Source of the DNA: Bacteroidales bacterium
GTDB lineage: Bacteria; Bacteroidota; Bacteroidia; Bacteroidales; P3
DNA length: 64,000 bases
NCBI GenBank assembly: GCA_017940465.1
Contig: JAGAYN010000013.1
Span: 1 to 64,000 of the forward strand
Direction: 5' to 3'
Of the stretch, positions 17,282 through 25,646 are shown piece by piece; position 1 is the stretch's first letter; the number at the start of each line of letters is the position of its first letter. Below the pieces are notes generated by a model that did not search any database, was not told the origin of the DNA, and saw only the letters and a list, made by a program, of their open reading frames with translations. The position numbers and the translations under genes were made by a program.

Positions 17282-19009
17282 CTATGCCGTCGTGCCGGCA
17301 ATCCAGGCTTCCACCTGCTCCTTCTGCACGGCGGGGACGTCCATTTTCAGCTTCTTGCGCAGGCCGCCCAGGTCGTTGAAGAGTTTGTTGGGGTTGGCCT
17401 CCTTGAGTTGTGCCAAGGTGTTGATACCTGCCTTGCGGAGGGCGGGCACCCACTCGGCAGACACGCCGCGGGCAATGAAGTCCTCGTCGGTGGTGACCGA
17501 GACCTTCTTCTCGGGCTTCATCTGGGGGAACAGGAGCACATCCTGTATGCTCTGCGCGCCGGTCATCATCATCACGAGGCGGTCGATGCCGATGCCCATG
17601 CCGCTGGTCGGCGGCATGCCGTACTCCAGCGCACGGACAAAGTCATGGTCGATGAACATGGCCTCGTCGTCGCCTTTCTCCGAGAGGCGGAGCTGCTCCT
17701 GGAAGCGGCCGAGCTGGTCGATGGGGTCGTTCAACTCGCTGTAGGCGTTGGCCAACTCCTTGCCGCAGACGAAAAGCTCGAAGCGCTCGGTGAGCTCGGG
17801 GTTGTCGCGGTGGCGCTTGCAGAGGGGCGACATCTCGATGGGATAGTCCGTCACGAAGGTAGGCTGGATGAGCTTGTGCTCGCACTTCTCGCCGAAGATG
17901 GCGTCGATGAGTTTCCCCTTGCCCATGGCGGGGTTGGTCTCCACACCCATCCTGGCGCAGGCCTCGCGGAGCTGTGCCTCGTCCATGCCGCCGACGTCGA
18001 TGCCGGTCTCTTCCTTGATGAGCTGGCACATCGGGGCGCGGCGGAAGGGGGGCTTGAAGTCTATGTCATGGCCCCAGACATTGACCTTGGTGGTGCCGTT
18101 GAGGGCCAGGGCGATGCGCTCGAGCATCTGCTCCGTGAACTGCATCATCCAGTTGTAGTCCTTGTAGGCCACGTAGATCTCCATGGCGGTGAACTCGGGG
18201 TTGTGGGTGCGATCCATACCCTCGTTGCGGAAGTTGCGGCTGAACTCATAGACACCCGCAAAGCCTCCCACAATGAGGCGCTTGAGGTAGAGCTCGTTGG
18301 CGATGCGGAGGTAGAGGTCGATGTCGAGGGCGTTGTGGTGGGTCACAAAGGGACGCGCGGCGGCTCCGCCGGGGATGCTCTGCAGCACGGGGGTATCCAC
18401 CTCGAGGTAGCCCTGCTCGTTGAAATAGGAGCGCATCTCGTTCACTATCTTGGCCCGCTGCACAAACACCTCGCGAACCTGGGGGTTCACAATGAGGTCC
18501 ACATACCGCTGGCGGTAGCGCTGCTCGGGGTCGGAGAAGGCATCGTAGACCACCCCGTCCTTTTCCTTCACTATCGGCAGGGGCCGCAGGCTCTTGCTGA
18601 GCACGGTGAGGCTCTTGACGTGGATGGAAATCTCACCCATCTGGGTGACGAACACATAGCCCTTGACGCCGATGATGTCGCCGATGTCCAGCAGGCGTTT
18701 GAAGACGGTGTTGTAGAGCGTCTTGTCCTCGCCGGGGCATATCTCGTCACGCTTGACGTAGAGTTGTATGCGACCCGCATGATCCTGCAGCTCAACAAAC
18801 GAGGCGGCCCCCATGATGCGGCGGCTCATGATGCGGCCGGCGATGCTGACCTCCTGGAAGAGGCTGTTGTCCTTCGGGTAGCGCTCCAGGATGTCGGAAG
18901 TGACGGCATTGACCTCATAGAGGTCTGCCGGATAGGGGTTGATACCCAGCGCCTTGAGTTCGGCGAGGGAGTTCCTGCGGATCTGTTCTTGTTCAGTCAG
19001 TTCGGCCAT
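17282..19009 (-). CDS. lysS: Lysyl-tRNA synthetase, class II
   Basis: A 575-residue enzyme that charges tRNA-Lys. It has an N-terminal OB-fold anticodon domain (about 55-150) and a class II catalytic core with motif 2 [15 protein letters not shown] and motif 3 [12 protein letters not shown]. About 70 residues beyond the core (from near 505) form a C-terminal extension, common in Bacteroidetes LysS, with a helix-hairpin-like region [14 protein letters not shown]. The start MAELTEQEQ is preferred over an upstream in-frame codon because it lies just below a strong promoter. Confidence 0.94.
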   Translation of the reverse strand: MAELTEQEQIRRNSLAELKALGINPYPADLYEVNAVTSDILERYPKDNSLFQEVSIAGRIMSRRIMGAASFVELQDHAGRIQLYVKRDEICPGEDKTLYNTVFKRLLDIGDIIGVKGYVFVTQMGEISIHVKSLTVLSKSLRPLPIVKEKDGVVYDAFSDPEQRYRQRYVDLIVNPQVREVFVQRAKIVNEMRSYFNEQGYLEVDTPVLQSIPGGAAARPFVTHHNALDIDLYLRIANELYLKRLIVGGFAGVYEFSRNFRNEGMDRTHNPEFTAMEIYVAYKDYNWMMQFTEQMLERIALALNGTTKVNVWGHDIDFKPPFRRAPMCQLIKEETGIDVGGMDEAQLREACARMGVETNPAMGKGKLIDAIFGEKCEHKLIQPTFVTDYPIEMSPLCKRHRDNPELTERFELFVCGKELANAYSELNDPIDQLGRFQEQLRLSEKGDDEAMFIDHDFVRALEYGMPPTSGMGIGIDRLVMMMTGAQSIQDVLLFPQMKPEKKVSVTTDEDFIARGVSAEWVPALRKAGINTLAQLKEANPNKLFNDLGGLRKKLKMDVPAVQKEQVEAWIAGTTA

Positions 19010-19031
19010 TGGACAACGTGGTTTTAGGCTG

Positions 19032-19063
19032 CAAAGATACACACATTTTTTGAATTGCAAAAA
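19032..19063 (-). promoter_or_regulatory. lysS promoter
   Basis: Minus-strand TATCTTTG (19032-19039) with TTTTTG 18-19 nt upstream (19058-19063), 22 nt before the lysS start. Confidence 0.65.
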
Positions 19064-19330
19064 TATTTTTTTCCAGCCTCTCGGAAAGGGGTCTCCGGGG
19101 CCAATCCGGGCACCGGTCGGAGAAACAGTCCATACACACTGTGTACCAAGCAGTTAGAAACTCAGCAAAAAAGCTGCACATTTTTGGCGGAAAAGTGGCC
19201 GGAAGGCCGTTTTTGACAGATTTCCAACAGGCTCGTTTCCAGCGTCTTGCAGGCACCCTCTTCTTCCCCTCTTCTTCCCCTCCAAGTGTCTGGAAAGTAT
19301 GCTCCAGGGATGTTGAAAAAAAACGGGGGG
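19064..19330. other. Intergenic stretch without a recognisable gene
   Basis: Together with the lysS promoter this is a 321-nt gap. It holds a short palindrome GGCCGGAAGGCC near 19200, and a pyrimidine-rich direct repeat (CTTCTTCCCCT twice, about 19259-19280) followed by CAGGGATG. A similar order of words occurs at 28148-28190. No coding potential was seen on either strand. Confidence 0.5.
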
Positions 19331-19903
19331 TCAGCGGGCGATGCGGCGGACGGAATGGAGGCGGTGGGTGTAGGTCGTGCCGTCGAAAATGCCTTGGCGG
19401 TCGAGGGTGTCGATGCGCACCTGTCCGGAGGCGTGGATGATGCGGCCGTCGCCGAGGCAGATGCCTACGTGGACGACGCGCCCCTCGGGGTTCTGGAAGA
19501 AGGCGAGGTCGTCGCGCAGGGTGTCGCACGAGCAGACCTCGACGCCGCAGGTGGCCTGCTGCGACGCGTCGCGCGGAAGCCAGAGGTCCAACGCCTTGAA
19601 ACAGACCTGCGTGAGGCCCGAGCAGTCGATGCCGGCGGTGGAGCGTCCGCCCCAGAGGTAGGGGGTGCCGAGGAAGAGGCGCTCCGCGAGGTCGGCCGCG
19701 GTGCTGAACGGCACATACTGCTTGTTGTCCACCCAGCCCTCGTAACCGTCATAGTCCAAGCGTATTGCGCTCCATTTCTCCTCGCGGCGCAGCACCTCGA
19801 AGGTGTCGCCCGCCAGCAGCTGATTGACCATCTCCGCACGGTCGGACGCCTCGCCCCGCATCGGGACAGCAGACAGGAAACAGTAGCCTTTCATCATTTG
19901 CAT
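19331..19903 (-). CDS. NlpC/P60 cell-wall peptidase with SH3-like domain
   Basis: A 190-residue cysteine peptidase of family C40. An SH3b-like part (about 5-65) is followed by the NlpC/P60 domain with catalytic Cys94 in GIDCSGLTQ, His145 in VVHVGI and a third polar residue His157 in RIIHASG. Such enzymes cut between D-Glu and the diamino acid of the peptidoglycan stem. There is no signal peptide, as is usual for this short Bacteroidetes form, which may act on imported peptides. The ATG at 19903 is used; a TTG two codons upstream and ATGs at 19897 and 19894 are alternatives. Confidence 0.85.
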   Translation of the reverse strand: MQMMKGYCFLSAVPMRGEASDRAEMVNQLLAGDTFEVLRREEKWSAIRLDYDGYEGWVDNKQYVPFSTAADLAERLFLGTPYLWGGRSTAGIDCSGLTQVCFKALDLWLPRDASQQATCGVEVCSCDTLRDDLAFFQNPEGRVVHVGICLGDGRIIHASGQVRIDTLDRQGIFDGTTYTHRLHSVRRIAR

Positions 19904-20092
19904 TGTCAAGGGGGTTTAAAAGAAGTTAATGACATAACACCGCCCGGCGCATTTTATTGTGCGCCAGGCGCATTTTTCGCCATTGTAGATTCAACATCGA
20001 CGTTGGAACGAGCGCGGTTTCCCGCCACGGCACTCCGGCCGCTTCCAGTGGCGGCACCGGGGAGACCGAGGGGGGGGGCGGAAGAAAAAAAT

Positions 20093-20123
20093 TTTGCCAT
20101 GTTTGAAAAAGTGTGTACTTTTG
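20093..20123 (+). promoter_or_regulatory. Promoter upstream of the rod-like RNA and envelope gene run
   Basis: TTTG at 20093-20096 and TACTTTTG at 20116-20123, spacing 19 nt. The next start codon is 310 nt away, with the structured RNA in between. Confidence 0.65.
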
Positions 20124-20216
20124 CAGCGTCAAAACAAAAAAACAGACCTAAACATGTAGCATACTAAAATACTATTGAAACAATAAAATAGAAATAGCGT
20201 TTTCGCTTATCGAAAG

Positions 20217-20333
20217 CAAGTCCGAAACCTAGGAAATTTCCGACTACCGTGCTTCAAGAAAGCAGAGAACGCTCGCGGGCATCCGCGGGCTTTCTTGTTA
20301 GCATGGTAGGTAATTCCTAGGACCTCGGACTTG
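20217..20333 (+). ncRNA. Long rod-like structured RNA, candidate ncRNA or leader
   Basis: A 117-nt imperfect hairpin built of five stacked helices: CAAGTCCGA/TCGGACTTG, CCTAGGAA/TTCCTAGG, CTACCGTGCT/AGCATGGTAG, CAAGAAAGC/GCTTTCTTG and a small CGCGG/CCGCG tip, with small internal loops. A U-run follows at 20354-20361. A promoter lies about 95 nt upstream. It could be a free RNA (the shape recalls 6S RNA, unproven) or the leader of the gene at 20433. Confidence 0.55.
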
Positions 20334-20432
20334 AACAGAGAGAGTTCGCGGTTCTTTTTTTATTGTGGTTCCAAACAGGAGAAGACACATCAATCAAAAT
20401 CCTTTTATCAACCATTTAAAACATTACACAAC

Positions 20433-21002
20433 ATGAAAAAACAAATGATTATCGGAGCCATGATGCTCCTCGGAATGACCTACACGGTGTCGGCTCAAAG
20501 CGTCCGCGAACTTCGTGAACTGAGAGAAAAACAGCGCGTGGAAAAATCACTCAGCCGCGCATGCGAGGATGATGACCAGTACATGGCTGAACTTGGCAAG
20601 GCTACCTGGTCGACCGCCAACGGCGCAGAAACCCGAGCCCTGCAAAATGCACAGCAGCGACTCAAAATGCGCTTGGAGCAGACAGTGAAGGCTGTCATTG
20701 AGGACCTGAGCCACAGCTCCGACCTTGAAACCGCCGACGCTTGGGACGCAGTTACCATTCGCAAAGTGAACACTGGTTTCCAGTCGGTCATCAACAAGTC
20801 CATCGGTCACACCACCAAGTGCTACTCCGACTCGTGGCAGAACGACAAGGGTCAGTGGGAGGCCGAATACAACTGTAAGATAGCCATCGAAGAGTTCATC
20901 AAATCGGCTGAGGCCGCCATCAGTAACGACGCAGTCATGCGCGCCAACGTTGGTATTGACCAGTTCGAGGGAAGCTTCCGTGAACATCTGAAAGATAACT
21001 AA
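20433..21002 (+). CDS. Exported protein, unknown function
   Basis: A 189-residue protein with signal peptide MKKQMIIGAMMLLGMTYTVSAQ, then a charged helical stretch (VRELRELREKQRVEKSL) and a mixed domain with two Cys, one in KCYSDSWQ and one in YNCKIAIEEF. The second half (IRKVNTGFQSVINKSIG...) looks like the repeated-helix region of LPP20-type lipoproteins, but the match is weak. The ATG at 20433 begins the signal peptide; the frame extends upstream without a sensible start. It opens a run of three similar envelope genes. Confidence 0.65.
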   Translation: MKKQMIIGAMMLLGMTYTVSAQSVRELRELREKQRVEKSLSRACEDDDQYMAELGKATWSTANGAETRALQNAQQRLKMRLEQTVKAVIEDLSHSSDLETADAWDAVTIRKVNTGFQSVINKSIGHTTKCYSDSWQNDKGQWEAEYNCKIAIEEFIKSAEAAISNDAVMRANVGIDQFEGSFREHLKDN

Positions 21003-21063
21003 ACCAGTACCACAATGCGGGCATGGTGCACGCCATGCCCGCATCTGCAATCCACTCACATAG

Positions 21064-21564
21064 ATGAGAAAGACAGCAGTCATAATAGCCGTAATGTTGG
21101 CATGCACCCTAATGTCGTTCAGTTGTTCGCGCTCGTCACAGCTGCCGACCAAGGTTTCTCTTGTCAATGACAACAGCAAGTACAGCCTCGAAAACAAATG
21201 GCTTCATGTTTCGGGCAAGGGAATTTCGCGTGACCTGAGCACTGCCCAGTTCAAAGCACTGTCGAATGTAGAACATGCTGCTATAGACACACTGAAGAAA
21301 ATTGTGTCGGACATGACCGAGAGGCGTGGGATGAATACAGGCTTCCCCGAGGAGTTCTACCTCTCCGCCATCCGCTACACCCAGTATCAGGACAACGAGA
21401 CCAAAGGCAGCAACGGGGAGACCATGTACGAAAGCACCTGTAGCGCCCGAATGTCATTGCAGCCAATGCTGCAGAGCATCTACCAGGAAGCAGGCTTCGA
21501 TGCCGGATACGGCTACTACCAGTTCCTGCGCGACGTCGATGCACTGATGCAGAACGACAAATAA
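21064..21564 (+). CDS. Lipoprotein with LPP20-like features
   Basis: A 166-residue protein with a lipoprotein signal peptide whose lipobox is MSFSC (Cys about 21). The mature part holds WLHVSGKGISRDLSTAQFKAL, a strand-helix pattern like LPP20/FlgT-N domains, in which a Gly-x-Gly is followed by a helix of regularly spaced Ala residues. The gene before it and the gene after it carry related patterns, so the three probably act together at the outer membrane. Function unknown. Confidence 0.65.
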   Translation: MRKTAVIIAVMLACTLMSFSCSRSSQLPTKVSLVNDNSKYSLENKWLHVSGKGISRDLSTAQFKALSNVEHAAIDTLKKIVSDMTERRGMNTGFPEEFYLSAIRYTQYQDNETKGSNGETMYESTCSARMSLQPMLQSIYQEAGFDAGYGYYQFLRDVDALMQNDK

Positions 21565-21587
21565 AGAAACACCCCAAAAAACACACT

Positions 21588-22373
21588 ATGAGCAGAAACA
21601 CACTCAAAACAGCCCTGGCCTGCGCAATCCTGCTGGCCATCGGGTATGCCGCCAACGCCCAGCAGCCTCCGCGCTGGACAACGAACGGTGTGCTGGAAAT
21701 GGAAAACTCCTACCTCGAGCCCGTCTCCGGCATGGGCAGCACCCCCAGCGAAGCCCGCAAAGCCGCCACGCTGGAAATCATCAACCGCAGAAACATGGCC
21801 ACCGGCTCATCGGCCGAAATCTCGGTCGAAAACGGGAACGTGTCGGCCCGCGTCAACGACCAGCTGATTGTCAAATCACGCATCCTTGACGAATACACCG
21901 AGCAGGTGTCCTCCGGCCAATACCGTGTCCACCTGCTGGCCCAGACGGCCAAACACCCGCAGAACACCTTCGAGCCGGTCTCCGTCACCTCCGACTATCC
22001 CTTCTCGGCACGCTGCCTTGTGCCGGGCATGCAGCAACTCTACAAGGGACAGACCGTCAAAGGCATAGCCATCATCGGGGCCGAGGTGCTGGCCGTGGGC
22101 GGCATCATCGTCAGCGAAAGCCTGCGAGCCGACTACAGCAACCGCGCTTCAACAGAGCGCAACGCCCGGCTGATGACCGAATACATCGACAACGCCAACA
22201 ACGCGCAGAACATCCGCAACGTCTTTATCGGGGCCGCCGCCGCGGTCTACGTGTGGAACATTGTCGATGCCATCGTCAGCAAAGGCGGCAAGCACGTGGT
22301 GCTCGACAAGGTCGCCATGACCCCCTACGCCACCCCCGACGGGTTTGGCCTGGCACTGAACTACAGATTTTAA
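21588..22373 (+). CDS. Exported membrane-associated protein, LPP20-like plus DUF5683-like region
   Basis: A 261-residue protein with a signal peptide ending ANAQQ. The first half has GMGSTPSEARKAATLEIINRR, again the LPP20-like helix pattern. From about residue 130 the motif ARCLVPGMQQLYKGQTVKGI and a hydrophobic pair of segments (AIIGAEVLAVGGIIV and FIGAAAAVYVWNIVDAI) match the layout of DUF5683-type proteins, and the end YATPDGFGLALNYRF is beta-barrel-like. Function unknown; it is the last of the three related genes, 23 nt after the previous one. Confidence 0.65.
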   Translation: MSRNTLKTALACAILLAIGYAANAQQPPRWTTNGVLEMENSYLEPVSGMGSTPSEARKAATLEIINRRNMATGSSAEISVENGNVSARVNDQLIVKSRILDEYTEQVSSGQYRVHLLAQTAKHPQNTFEPVSVTSDYPFSARCLVPGMQQLYKGQTVKGIAIIGAEVLAVGGIIVSESLRADYSNRASTERNARLMTEYIDNANNAQNIRNVFIGAAAAVYVWNIVDAIVSKGGKHVVLDKVAMTPYATPDGFGLALNYRF

Positions 22374-22403
22374 ATTCATTAACCAACAAAAAACAACACA
22401 ACA

Positions 22404-22751
22404 ATGAAAAAAGCAATCAGCATCCTCGCCCTGGCCGCCGCATTCCTCTGCCTCACCACGGCCTGCACAAAAACAACCTACGACACCACAGGAACCATCA
22501 GCGGATTTATCCAGTCATATAATACTGGAGAACCTCTTAATCTTGTTCTTGTAACTATTGCTCCCACTAATAGAAACAATTATTCAGGTATGGACGGCAG
22601 CTACCAGTTTAACAACGTTGATCCAGGGGAATATAGAATCTCTTTCCAAAAGGCCGGGTACAAGTCAAATACTAAAGATATTACGGTTAATGCTGGAGAA
22701 ACAATGATTTTGAATCTCGTTATGGAAGTAGAACCATCTCCCGTAAAATGA
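22404..22751 (+). CDS. Small lipoprotein with carboxypeptidase-regulatory-like domain
   Basis: A 115-residue lipoprotein (lipobox LTTAC, Cys about 21) made of a single CarboxypepD_reg-type beta-sandwich: GTISGFIQSYNTGEPL, then SGMDGSYQFNNVDPGEYRISFQKAGYK. Such domains display proteins at the cell surface or act as adaptors. Base use changes after the signal peptide: the first 100 bases are GC-rich like the surroundings, the rest is clearly more AT-rich. It overlaps the next gene by four bases. Confidence 0.75.
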   Translation: MKKAISILALAAAFLCLTTACTKTTYDTTGTISGFIQSYNTGEPLNLVLVTIAPTNRNNYSGMDGSYQFNNVDPGEYRISFQKAGYKSNTKDITVNAGETMILNLVMEVEPSPVK

Positions 22752-23749
22752 AACACCTGACATCATACATATCAATGCTGGCTGGCATCCTGCTGGCCGG
22801 CATGGTTTCTCAATCATGCTCGGGAGACGATGACAGTAGAGAATCACAACATAATGGTTCAATCTATGGACTCGTCACGGATTATGCCACTGGACATCCC
22901 GTCCAGTATGCCAATGTACAGTTGCGTCCGACTGGAGAGACAACATTGACAGGGTTGGATGGGATGTATGAGTTCCGGTATTTGGCTAACGGAACATACT
23001 ATATCACCGTCTCGAAAGCCGAATACAGCGAATTGAAAGATGACTATCCCATTGATGTAGTGTCTGGGCAAAGCCGGAGAAGAGATGTCCAGATAGAAGC
23101 CCTGCCTGTGTACATCAGCATAAAAGACATGATGGGAAACCCTCTTACCGAACTTGACTTTGGCAGCAATCCATCATTGAACCTACTGGCGTTTAATGTA
23201 TTCAACAATGGGACTGTACCTGTCAGGAGTATAGCAGTATACTCATGTGACTGGATGTCTGTAACTCCATCGACCTGTGATATCGACCCAGGCCGTTCCG
23301 CCATGTTCACGGTTCAGCTGGACAGGACAAAGCTTCCTGCGGGAAGTAACTCTACGCAACTCTATATCCAAACAGGCAACGGAAGCAATGTCATAGAAGT
23401 TCGTGCTGTAGGCGGATACGCAAAGCCGGAAGTCTTAACTCTCCCCATAACTTATATTGACGGAAACGTAACCCCATGGAGCAACACGTTTCATGCAAAG
23501 GTGAATAATGCAGGAAACCCTGAGTACACAAACCGTGGCTTTTGCTTTTCCTCAACCAATTCAGAACCTACCGTCAACGGCTCAAACTGTACAAACGTCA
23601 ATGTAGTAGGCACAGGCGTAGGTGAGTATAGCTATACATACTGGGACTTCCCTCCACAAACCACGCTCTATTTTGTAAGAGCGTGGGTGAAGTGGAACAA
23701 TCAAATAGAATACGGCAACATTCAACAGTTTGTGTACAATGACGTATAA
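22748..23749 (+). CDS. Lipoprotein with carboxypeptidase-regulatory-like and Ig-like domains
   Basis: A 333-residue lipoprotein (lipobox SQSC, Cys about 24, followed by acidic GDDDSRES, a pattern close to the surface-export signal of Bacteroidetes lipoproteins). Residues about 38-115 are a CarboxypepD_reg domain (GLVTDYATGHPVQYANV, GLDGMYEFRYLANGTYYI); residues about 120-225 look like a BACON-like sandwich (WMSVTPSTCDIDPG); the rest is another beta domain with FCFSSTNSEPTVNGS. It shares its architecture with the next gene. Confidence 0.75.
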   Translation: MKHLTSYISMLAGILLAGMVSQSCSGDDDSRESQHNGSIYGLVTDYATGHPVQYANVQLRPTGETTLTGLDGMYEFRYLANGTYYITVSKAEYSELKDDYPIDVVSGQSRRRDVQIEALPVYISIKDMMGNPLTELDFGSNPSLNLLAFNVFNNGTVPVRSIAVYSCDWMSVTPSTCDIDPGRSAMFTVQLDRTKLPAGSNSTQLYIQTGNGSNVIEVRAVGGYAKPEVLTLPITYIDGNVTPWSNTFHAKVNNAGNPEYTNRGFCFSSTNSEPTVNGSNCTNVNVVGTGVGEYSYTYWDFPPQTTLYFVRAWVKWNNQIEYGNIQQFVYNDV

Positions 23750-24491
23750 GAGATCCATTTTATACCCTCTAAGCGTGCTCTGTGCCATGCTTATTACATC
23801 TTGCTCCAATGAAGACGAGAATAAGTATTGCAGTGTGTCCGGAACAGCAAGACACTATAATGACCCGATTAATGCGGTGAAAGTAACCCTTGTGAAAGAG
23901 GGGGAGTCTGTTCCGAAACACCTCGCTGTCACCAATAGTGATGGGACATATAGTTTTACAAACGTTGAGGCAGGGGTGTATAATATCTATGGCGAAAAAG
24001 AGTCCTATGTGAGTGGCTATATAATAGACGATGGAGTCCTAAATCATCGAACACACACAATCACACTGAGTCCTGGACAAGAAAAGAAAGTTGACCTCCT
24101 TCTAAACGATCATTCTGTCCTCGAAAGCAGTCGCCTCACCATCACTGACATGGCAGAGAACCCTATTGAAAGTATCACTATACCCAAGTACGCGTCAACC
24201 TATGCTTTCCAGCTATTCAACAAAACTATGGATCCCATCTCTTGGCAAATATACGATGTGGATCGCAATGTGGTTTCTGGATTTATCGGCTACGAATTCG
24301 TCTCATACAGATTGTTCTCCGGTGTAAACCCGACCAGTGGAACACTACAGCCTGGTCGGAATGTGGCTGTAACACTTACAATCTCTCCCGAGGTATACAC
24401 TATAGAAAGCTACCAGCATGGCGTCTATCAAATATCGCTTTCTACACTCGACCCTCCACATATTCCTATATATTTACCTTTTGCCATCTAA
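23739..24491 (+). CDS. Lipoprotein with carboxypeptidase-regulatory-like domain
   Basis: A 250-residue lipoprotein (lipobox ITSC, then SNEDEN). The CarboxypepD_reg domain (about 35-110: VSGTARHYNDPINAV, SDGTYSFTNVEAGVYNI) is followed by a sandwich domain parallel to the one in the upstream protein (LTITDMAENPIESITIPKY against IKDMMGNPLTELDFG). The ATG at 23739 overlaps the upstream gene by 11 bases. The three genes look like tandem paralogues and are AT-richer than the neighbourhood, which suggests gain by transfer. Confidence 0.75.
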   Translation: MTYKRSILYPLSVLCAMLITSCSNEDENKYCSVSGTARHYNDPINAVKVTLVKEGESVPKHLAVTNSDGTYSFTNVEAGVYNIYGEKESYVSGYIIDDGVLNHRTHTITLSPGQEKKVDLLLNDHSVLESSRLTITDMAENPIESITIPKYASTYAFQLFNKTMDPISWQIYDVDRNVVSGFIGYEFVSYRLFSGVNPTSGTLQPGRNVAVTLTISPEVYTIESYQHGVYQISLSTLDPPHIPIYLPFAI

Positions 24492-24548
24492 TTAATGTCC
24501 GCAGAAAAAACATTATGTAGCCATCTCCAACACAGCCCGAAAATAACA

Positions 24549-24601
24549 GTGCACTAAAAAAAGTGCAATATATGCAAGTAGCAGCACTTTTTTTAGTGCA
24601 C
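24549..24601. repeat. Perfect 18-bp inverted repeat over an ATPase promoter
   Basis: GTGCACTAAAAAAAGTGC (24549-24566) and its exact reverse complement (24584-24601) are 17 nt apart. The right arm covers the -33 position of the promoter with TATCTTTG at 24617. It could act as an operator or as a terminator for the lipoprotein genes upstream. Confidence 0.85.
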
Positions 24602-24616
24602 GTCAAGGATATTTTG

Positions 24617-24624
24617 TATCTTTG
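24617..24624 (+). promoter_or_regulatory. -7 box of the broken DUF4143 ATPase gene
   Basis: TATCTTTG followed by C, 29 nt before the ATG at 24653; the -33 region lies within the right arm of the inverted repeat. Confidence 0.6.
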
Positions 24625-24652
24625 CAGCCGAAATCAATAATCTTGACGAGCA

Positions 24653-25583
24653 ATGATTGACAATGTTCTTTACGATTACATGCGAGAGCAGATGGGGTTT
24701 ATAAGCCTTGATTTTGTGCGATATAAGTACAAGACGATTGACTGGAACCTTAGGATGATAGGGCTGATTGGTCCTCGTGGCGTGGGGGTTAGACCTGCTG
24801 CGAGGGCAGGCCGACTTGAGTCGTCGCGCCGTAATGTACACTATGCAGGGGCTTTCGTTCCGTGAGTACCTGGAAATGTTTCACGGAATAAAGATGCCTG
24901 TGTACACGTTGGCGGATATTATAGCCAACAAGGTCGACCCAACGGTTCTCCAGCATCCGCTGCCCCTCTTTCGGCAATACCTGCGCAACGGTTATTACCC
25001 TTTCAGCAAGGAGGGTGCTTCCCTGTCGAGGGTGGACCAAGTGGTCACTCAAACCCTCGAGATTGACATCCCCCAATATACATCCATGTCGGTTTCCACA
25101 GGAAGGAAGCTGCGTCGACTGATGGCCATCGTAACACAAAGCGCGCCTTTCAAGCCAGATTATTCCAGCATCGCCAACGCCTTGGGCATAAGCAGGAATG
25201 TTGTGCCCGACTATCTGCATTATATGGAGCGGGCGGGCATGATTGGCCAGCTGCGGGACGAGACGGGGGGCCTGCGCAGCCTTGGAAAGGTGGAAAAGGT
25301 GTATGTGGACAATACCAACTTGATGTATGTCCTCAATCCAGACAGCGCCAATGTGGGGAACCTTAGCGAGACCTTCTTTTACAACCAGACCCGGGCCGTG
25401 TGCGATGTGATTTATTCGAAGATATCCGATTTTGTTATCGGAGAACATACCTTTGAGGTCGGCGGAAAAGGGAAGCATGGAGGACAGATAGAAGACGTTG
25501 CCAACGGACATCTGGTGAAAGACGATGTAGAATACGGGCATGGTTCGACAATTCCGTTATGGACTTTCGGCTTGCTGTACTGA
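24653..25583 (+). pseudogene. DUF4143/AAA-type ATPase gene with internal deletion
   Basis: Two reading frames together give the start and the end of an AAA_14-DUF4143 ATPase like the intact one at 28456-29652. The first frame reads up to LIGPRGVG, the beginning of the Walker A loop; the next residues come from another frame and correspond to LDLLRGQADLSRRAV, which in the intact copy is LNILNAEADLSRRCV. About 84 codons, covering the K-T of Walker A, Walker B (YLDEVH in the intact copy) and the sensor, are missing and the frame is shifted by one. The DUF4143 part (25000-25583) is undamaged: SRVDQVVTQTLEIDIP, KVYVDNTNLMYVL, FEVGGKGKHG and PLWTFGLLY. An internal start might still give a DUF4143 fragment. 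Confidence 0.8.
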
Positions 25584-25646
25584 CACGGCCTTTCGCCCAC
25601 AACGAACAGCGACGGCATGAAAAACGAAATACCTAACAGACAACAG

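Noticed and set aside
20217..20333. Insertion-sequence remnant or simple terminator
   Set aside because: No transposase fragment is nearby, and the five-helix rod is far longer than an intrinsic terminator.
24549..24601. Only a transcription terminator of the lipoprotein genes
   Set aside because: The arm ends in TTTAGTGCAC and not in a T-run, and it coincides with the -33 box of the next gene; a double role is still possible.
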